DNA from: Pseudomonadota bacterium
GTDB lineage: Bacteria > Pseudomonadota > Alphaproteobacteria > Micropepsales > Micropepsaceae
Assembly (NCBI GenBank): GCA_021817355.1
Contig: JAKAVI010000081.1
Location: 1 to 12,497 of the forward strand
Length of the DNA: 12,497 nt
Reading direction: 5' to 3'
The notes under the pieces are model-generated. The model made no database searches. It had not been told where the DNA came from and saw only the letters and a program-made list of their open reading frames with translations. Below are positions 9,623 to 12,497 of the stretch, piece by piece (the stretch's first letter is position 1; each line of letters starts with the position of its first letter). A program made the translations under genes and the position numbers.

Positions 9623-10138
9623 TTACATCGCGCCCTCACCCCGTGCGATCGCCGCCACTCCGGTGCGGGACATGTCGAGCAGTCCCAAAGGGCGCATCAG
9701 GTCGATGAAAGTGTCGAGCTTGTCGGGCGGGCCGGTGATCTCGAACACGAAGCTGGTCAGCGTCGTGTCGACGACTCGGGCCCGGAAAATTTCCGCAATG
9801 CGCATGGCTTCGGTCCGCTTCTCCCCGTGACCGGCAACCTTGACGAGAGCCATCTCGCGCTCAATGCCGGGCTTGGCGATGGTCCAGTTGACGACGCGAT
9901 GCACCGATACCAGCCGGCCGAGCTGCGCCTCGATCTGCTCGATCACCTGGCGCGTTCCGGAGGTGACGACGGTGATCCGGCTGGTGCGGGCGGCATGATC
10001 GGTCTCAGCGACGGTCAGGCTTTCGATATTGTAACCGCGGCCCGAGAACAGACCGACGACACGGGCGAGCACCCCGGCTTCATTGTCGACCAGAACCGCG
10101 ATGGTGTGACGCTCAATGGGGGAAGATTTCTGCGCCAT
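9623..10138 (-). CDS. ilvN: Acetohydroxyacid synthase small (regulatory) subunit
   Basis: This subunit binds the large subunit IlvB, stimulates it, and gives valine (or other branched-chain amino acid) feedback inhibition. The 171-residue product begins with an ACT domain, HTIAVLVDNEAGVLARVVGLFSGRGYNIESLTV (about 11-43), with the Gly-containing effector-site turn. The C-terminal half (about 85-165: EREMALVKV, FRARVVDTT, FVFEITG, IDLMRPLGLLDMSRTGVAAIARG) matches the AHAS small-subunit C-terminal domain. Size is that of the single-ACT family. The start overlaps the ilvB stop in GTGATG: either the ATG at 10138 (chosen) or the GTG at 10141, one codon longer. Both use GGAAAG within the end of ilvB, so translation is probably coupled, suiting equal subunit supply. 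The gene is sometimes called ilvH in this group. Confidence 0.97.
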   Translation of the reverse strand: MAQKSSPIERHTIAVLVDNEAGVLARVVGLFSGRGYNIESLTVAETDHAARTSRITVVTSGTRQVIEQIEAQLGRLVSVHRVVNWTIAKPGIEREMALVKVAGHGEKRTEAMRIAEIFRARVVDTTLTSFVFEITGPPDKLDTFIDLMRPLGLLDMSRTGVAAIARGEGAM

Positions 10139-11943
10139 CACACCAGCATCTTTCCGTCTTCGTCGATCGCCGGCGCCTCTTCGTCAGCACCTGACAGGAT
10201 CATCTCATTATGTGCCGCACCCGAGGGGATCATGGGGTAAACATTCTCCTTGGGATCCACCCTGCAATCGAACAGGACGGGCGCCTCTACGCCGATCATC
10301 TGCGCGATTTTGTCATCGAGCTCATCGGGAGTGCTGCAGCGCAAGCCGACGCAGCCATAGGCCTCGGCGAGTTTGACAAAGTCCGGCAGGGCCGCAGAAT
10401 AGCTCTGCGAATAGCGTTCGCCATGCAGCAGCTGTTGCCACTGGCGGACCATGCCCATCCATTCATTGTTGAGGATGAAGATCTTGATCGGCAGATTATA
10501 TTGCACGGCAGTCGACATTTCCTGGATCGTCATCTGCACCGATGCCTCGCCGGCAATGTCGATGACCAGCGCCTCGGGATGGGCAACCTGCACGCCGATC
10601 GCCGCCGGCAGACCGTAGCCCATGGTACCCAGTCCACCACTGGTCATCCAGCGATTGGGACCATCAATGCCAAAGCGCTGAGCCGCCCACATCTGATGCT
10701 GGCCCACTTCCGTGGTGATATAAAGATCGCGTCCGCGGGTGGCGGCATAGAGCCGGTCAATCGCCAGTTGCGGCTTGATCTGGGTCGGGCTCGGCCGAAA
10801 CTCCAGGCAGCGCCGACGCCGCCAGTTCTCGATCTCGCGCCACCACTGCGCCAGTGCAGGCGCATCGACGGCACGGTTCTGCGTCTTCCAGAAGTGCAGT
10901 ATTTCCTTGAGGGCCCGCCCGGCGTCAGCAACGATCGGAAGATCAACCGGCACGATCTTGTTGATCTGCGAGGCATCGATGTCGATGTGAATCTTGCGCG
11001 AGCGCGGTGAGAAGGCATCAATGCGTCCGGTTACCCGGTCATCGAAGCGCGCCCCGATGCACACCATCAGGTCGCAGTCGTGCATCGCGTGATTGGCCTC
11101 GAAGGTGCCGTGCATGCCGAGCATGCCGAGCCAGTGGGGATCGGATGCGGCAACAGCGCCCAGTCCCATCAAGGTCGAGGTCACCGGAATTCCCGTCAAC
11201 TTGACGAGTTCACGCAGCAGGCGGCTGGCTTCAGGACCCGCATTGATGATCCCGCCGCCCGTGTAGAAGATCGGCCTCTTGGCCGCGGCCATCATCTCAA
11301 CGGCGCGCACGATGCTGACGAGCTCCGGCTCCATCTTGGGACGGATGCCAGGATGACGGGAACTCTCCTTGCTCTCATAGATGCCGGTCTTGACCTGCAC
11401 ATCTTTCGGAATGTCAACGACGACCGGACCCGGACGGCCGCTGGTCGATATCTGGAACGCCTGGTGGATGGTGCGGGCGAGCTGATTGACATCCTTGACG
11501 AGCCAATTGTGCTTGGTGCACGGCCGGGTGATCCCCACCGTGTCACACTCCTGAAAAGCGTCGGTGCCGATCAGATGGCTTGCTACCTGGCCGGACAGCA
11601 TCACCACAGGAATTGAATCCATCAGCGCATCGGTCAGGCCGGTGACCGCATTGGTGGCGCCTGGCCCTGAGGTCACCAGCACCACCCCCGCCTTTCCGGT
11701 CGAGCGCGCATAGCCCTCCGCCGCATGGGCCGCGCCCTGCTCGTGACGGCACAGTACATGGATAATGCCTTCGCTCTCAAAGAGCGCATCATAGATCGGC
11801 AATACGGCTCCGCCCGGATAGCCAAAGATATGCGTGACGCCCTGCTCCTTGAGCGCACGGATTACGATCTTTGCCCCGCTTAAGGTGAGTGCACCGGCAG
11901 CAGCCGGCTCCTGGGGACGGGCACGCGCGGTCTCGGCATACAT
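10138..11943 (-). CDS. ilvB: Acetohydroxyacid synthase large (catalytic) subunit
   Basis: This is a thiamin-diphosphate enzyme that condenses pyruvate with pyruvate or 2-oxobutyrate, the first common step of branched-chain amino acid synthesis. The 601-residue product has the N-terminal TPP domain GYPGGAVLPIYDAL (41-54) with the cofactor-activating Glu68 in CRHEQGAAHAAEGYAR. The central domain follows (PGPVVVDIPKDVQ, HWLGMLGMHGTFEANHA, GARFDDRVTGR), then the C-terminal TPP domain with GLGTMGYGLPAAIG and the metal motif AGEASVQMT ... FILNNEWMGMVRQWQ. The usual Asp of the GDG/GDA metal motif is Glu466 here; the Asn pair is at about 492-493. The ATG at 11943 has AAGGA ten bases upstream. The frame stays open to an ATG at 12057, but those 38 codons run through the attenuator terminator (read as RRRPFFF) and are not part of the protein. 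ilvN overlaps the stop codon. The gene is called ilvI by some authors. Confidence 0.97.
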   Translation of the reverse strand: MYAETARARPQEPAAAGALTLSGAKIVIRALKEQGVTHIFGYPGGAVLPIYDALFESEGIIHVLCRHEQGAAHAAEGYARSTGKAGVVLVTSGPGATNAVTGLTDALMDSIPVVMLSGQVASHLIGTDAFQECDTVGITRPCTKHNWLVKDVNQLARTIHQAFQISTSGRPGPVVVDIPKDVQVKTGIYESKESSRHPGIRPKMEPELVSIVRAVEMMAAAKRPIFYTGGGIINAGPEASRLLRELVKLTGIPVTSTLMGLGAVAASDPHWLGMLGMHGTFEANHAMHDCDLMVCIGARFDDRVTGRIDAFSPRSRKIHIDIDASQINKIVPVDLPIVADAGRALKEILHFWKTQNRAVDAPALAQWWREIENWRRRRCLEFRPSPTQIKPQLAIDRLYAATRGRDLYITTEVGQHQMWAAQRFGIDGPNRWMTSGGLGTMGYGLPAAIGVQVAHPEALVIDIAGEASVQMTIQEMSTAVQYNLPIKIFILNNEWMGMVRQWQQLLHGERYSQSYSAALPDFVKLAEAYGCVGLRCSTPDELDDKIAQMIGVEAPVLFDCRVDPKENVYPMIPSGAAHNEMILSGADEEAPAIDEDGKMLV

Positions 11944-11987
11944 GACGTAGGGTCCTTGCTCGGGGAGACGGGTTGATGACCTGGGAC

Positions 11988-12013
11988 AAAAGAAAAAGGG
12001 GCGTCTCCGCCCC
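11988..12013 (-). terminator. Intrinsic terminator of the ilvB attenuator
   Basis: GGGGCG (12013-12008), tetraloop GAGA, CGCCCC (12003-11998), then TTTTTCTTTT (11997-11988): a perfect 6-bp all-GC stem with a GNRA-class loop and a U-tract, pointing toward ilvB and ending 44 bases before its start codon. A strong terminator inside the 5' leader of a gene is only sensible as a conditional one. It is the 3:4 stem of the attenuator. Confidence 0.93.
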
Positions 12014-12055
12014 TGATCGCACGCCGCCGGTGAGGAAGAGGTGTCAGCCTCTCCC
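12005..12055 (-). promoter_or_regulatory. ilvB attenuator switch: pause stem 1:2 versus antiterminator 2:3
   Basis: Region 1, GGGAGAGG (12055-12048), pairs with region 2, CCUCUUCC (12041-12034), 8 bp with one G-U; the leader-peptide stop codon is in the loop. Region 2, read as CUCUUCCUC (12040-12032), can instead pair with GGGGCGGAG (12013-12005), 8 of 9 positions including two G-U pairs, which would destroy the terminator. A ribosome stalled at the Val-Leu-Ile codons would block region 1 and free region 2 for antitermination. A ribosome reaching the stop codon would cover regions 1 and 2 and let the terminator form. This is the classic trp/ilv layout; pairings are seen, the switching is inferred. 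Confidence 0.8.
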
Positions 12056-12091
12056 ATCCAGCGGCGCGTTAATAAGTACCATCGACAGCAT
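12044..12091 (-). CDS. ilvL: ilvB leader peptide, 15 residues with Val-Leu-Ile control codons
   Basis: The sequence MLSMVLINAPLDGRG is encoded from the ATG at 12091-12089 to a TGA at 12046-12044, with GAGG seven bases upstream of the start. The consecutive codons GUA CUU AUU (12079-12071) specify valine, leucine and isoleucine, the three end products of the pathway. All three end in A or U, which is uncommon in the GC-rich genes of this window, so they may be slow codons and sensitise the sensor. The stop lies in the loop of the 1:2 stem and the terminator follows 30 bases on. It is too short to be recognised by ordinary gene calling. The symbol is by function, not by homology to enterobacterial ilvL. 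An internal ATG at 12082 would also include the control codons. Confidence 0.85.
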   Translation of the reverse strand: MLSMVLINAPLDGRG

Positions 12092-12116
12092 CGAGATGCC
12101 TCTATTGCTGCGGCGC

Positions 12117-12145
12117 AAGCTAGAACTCCCCTCCGGCCACGTCAA
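12117..12145 (-). promoter_or_regulatory. Sigma70-type promoter for the ilvB leader and operon
   Basis: The -35 TTGACG (12145-12140, within CTTGACG), a 17-base spacer and the -10 TAGCTT (12122-12117) fit the alphaproteobacterial housekeeping promoter pattern. Transcription would start near 12110, about 20 bases before the leader-peptide ATG. That gives an attenuated transcript of about 120 nucleotides ending at the terminator. It begins six bases after the miaA stop, so ilvB does not depend on miaA read-through. Confidence 0.72.
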
Positions 12146-12151
12146 GCAATT

Positions 12152-12497
12152 TCATGTATCTGATAGCGATTTTTTGATAATAATGTTACCATCACCTACC
12201 CAATTCCAGTCCACCATCCGGTGGCGGAACCAGGTCAGCTGACGCTTGGCGTAGTTGCGTGTCGCGGTCTGGGCGCGGGCCACCGCGCTCGCAAGGCTCA
12301 TGCGACCGGCCAGATACTCCTTGAGCGGGCGCAGCCCCAGCGCCTTGGCGGCTGGCAGGGCCTGGTCGAGATCCCCAAGGGCCCTGGCCTCTTCAAGGGC
12401 GCCATCTTCGAGCATGCGTAAAAAGCGCGCATCAATACGGGCGTAGAGCTCCGCGCGTGGTGGTGCGAGGACAAAACGCTTGAGCCGCAGTCCGGCA
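12152..12497 (-). CDS. miaA: tRNA dimethylallyltransferase MiaA, C-terminal part (gene start beyond the window)
   Basis: MiaA transfers the dimethylallyl group to N6 of A37 in tRNAs that read codons beginning with U. The frame enters from the right edge and ends at a TGA at 12154-12152, giving 114 residues. Family features are RAELYARIDARFLRMLEDGALEEARAL, then ALGLRPLKEYLAGRMSLASAVARAQTATRNYAKRQLTWFRHR, the conserved YAKRQ(L/I)TWFR block near the C-terminus of MiaA. The catalytic P-loop and DMAPP site lie in the missing N-terminal part. The last dozen residues (NIIIKKSLSDT) are encoded by AT-rich DNA unlike the rest of the gene. No terminator is visible after the stop before the ilvB promoter begins. 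Confidence 0.93.
   Translation of the reverse strand, partial: AGLRLKRFVLAPPRAELYARIDARFLRMLEDGALEEARALGDLDQALPAAKALGLRPLKEYLAGRMSLASAVARAQTATRNYAKRQLTWFRHRMVDWNWVGDGNIIIKKSLSDT

Noticed and set aside
12044..12497. A functional link in which MiaA tRNA modification tunes the adjacent ilvB attenuator
   Set aside because: MiaA loss does affect trp and phe attenuation in enterobacteria, but its target tRNAs read codons beginning with U. The ilvB control codons are GUA, CUU and AUU, so the link is not supported here.

Overview
The window looks like chromosomal DNA from a GC-rich alphaproteobacterium, probably of the Hyphomicrobiales (rhizobial) side. This rests on the protein sequences (the alphaproteobacterial style of MreB, MreC, IlvB and LeuA), on GC-ending codon use, and on the miaA - ilvB - ilvN - ilvC ... 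leuA - mreB - mreC order. No species can be named from the sequence alone. There is no mobile element, CRISPR array, rRNA or tRNA in the window.

Reading along the minus strand from the right edge: the 3' part of miaA (tRNA A37 prenylation) runs in from outside. Six bases after its stop lies a good sigma70-type promoter, followed by a complete transcription attenuator (a 15-residue leader peptide with Val-Leu-Ile control codons, mutually exclusive hairpins and a textbook intrinsic terminator). Then come ilvB and ilvN (acetohydroxyacid synthase large and small subunits, overlapping at their junction), ilvC (ketol-acid reductoisomerase) and purT (formate-dependent GAR transformylase). After a plus-strand insert, the minus-strand series resumes with a second leader peptide (34 residues, four Leu codons plus Ile), leuA (2-isopropylmalate synthase), mreB, and the 5' two-thirds or so of mreC, which runs off the left edge.

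The plus-strand insert (4041-7096) is a two-gene ABC importer of the nitrate/sulfonate/taurine type. It has a fused double permease and an ATPase with a C-terminal extension that I take to be the AAA-associated domain. No substrate-binding protein is present. The pair is divergent from leuA and convergent with purT.

The main theme is branched-chain amino acid synthesis. IlvBN and IlvC carry pyruvate toward valine, isoleucine and the leucine precursor, and LeuA takes the first committed step to leucine. Both entry points, ilvB and leuA, carry ribosome-sensing leader peptides that can be read directly from the sequence. The ilvB leader is a classic terminator-type attenuator. The leuA leader has the leader peptide and strong alternative pairings but no U-tract, so it may work at the level of translation or through Rho. 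Short tandem duplications sit just upstream of purT and of mreC and are unexplained. The divergent leuA / ABC-transporter region (3644-4040) holds several inverted and direct repeats that may be regulatory.
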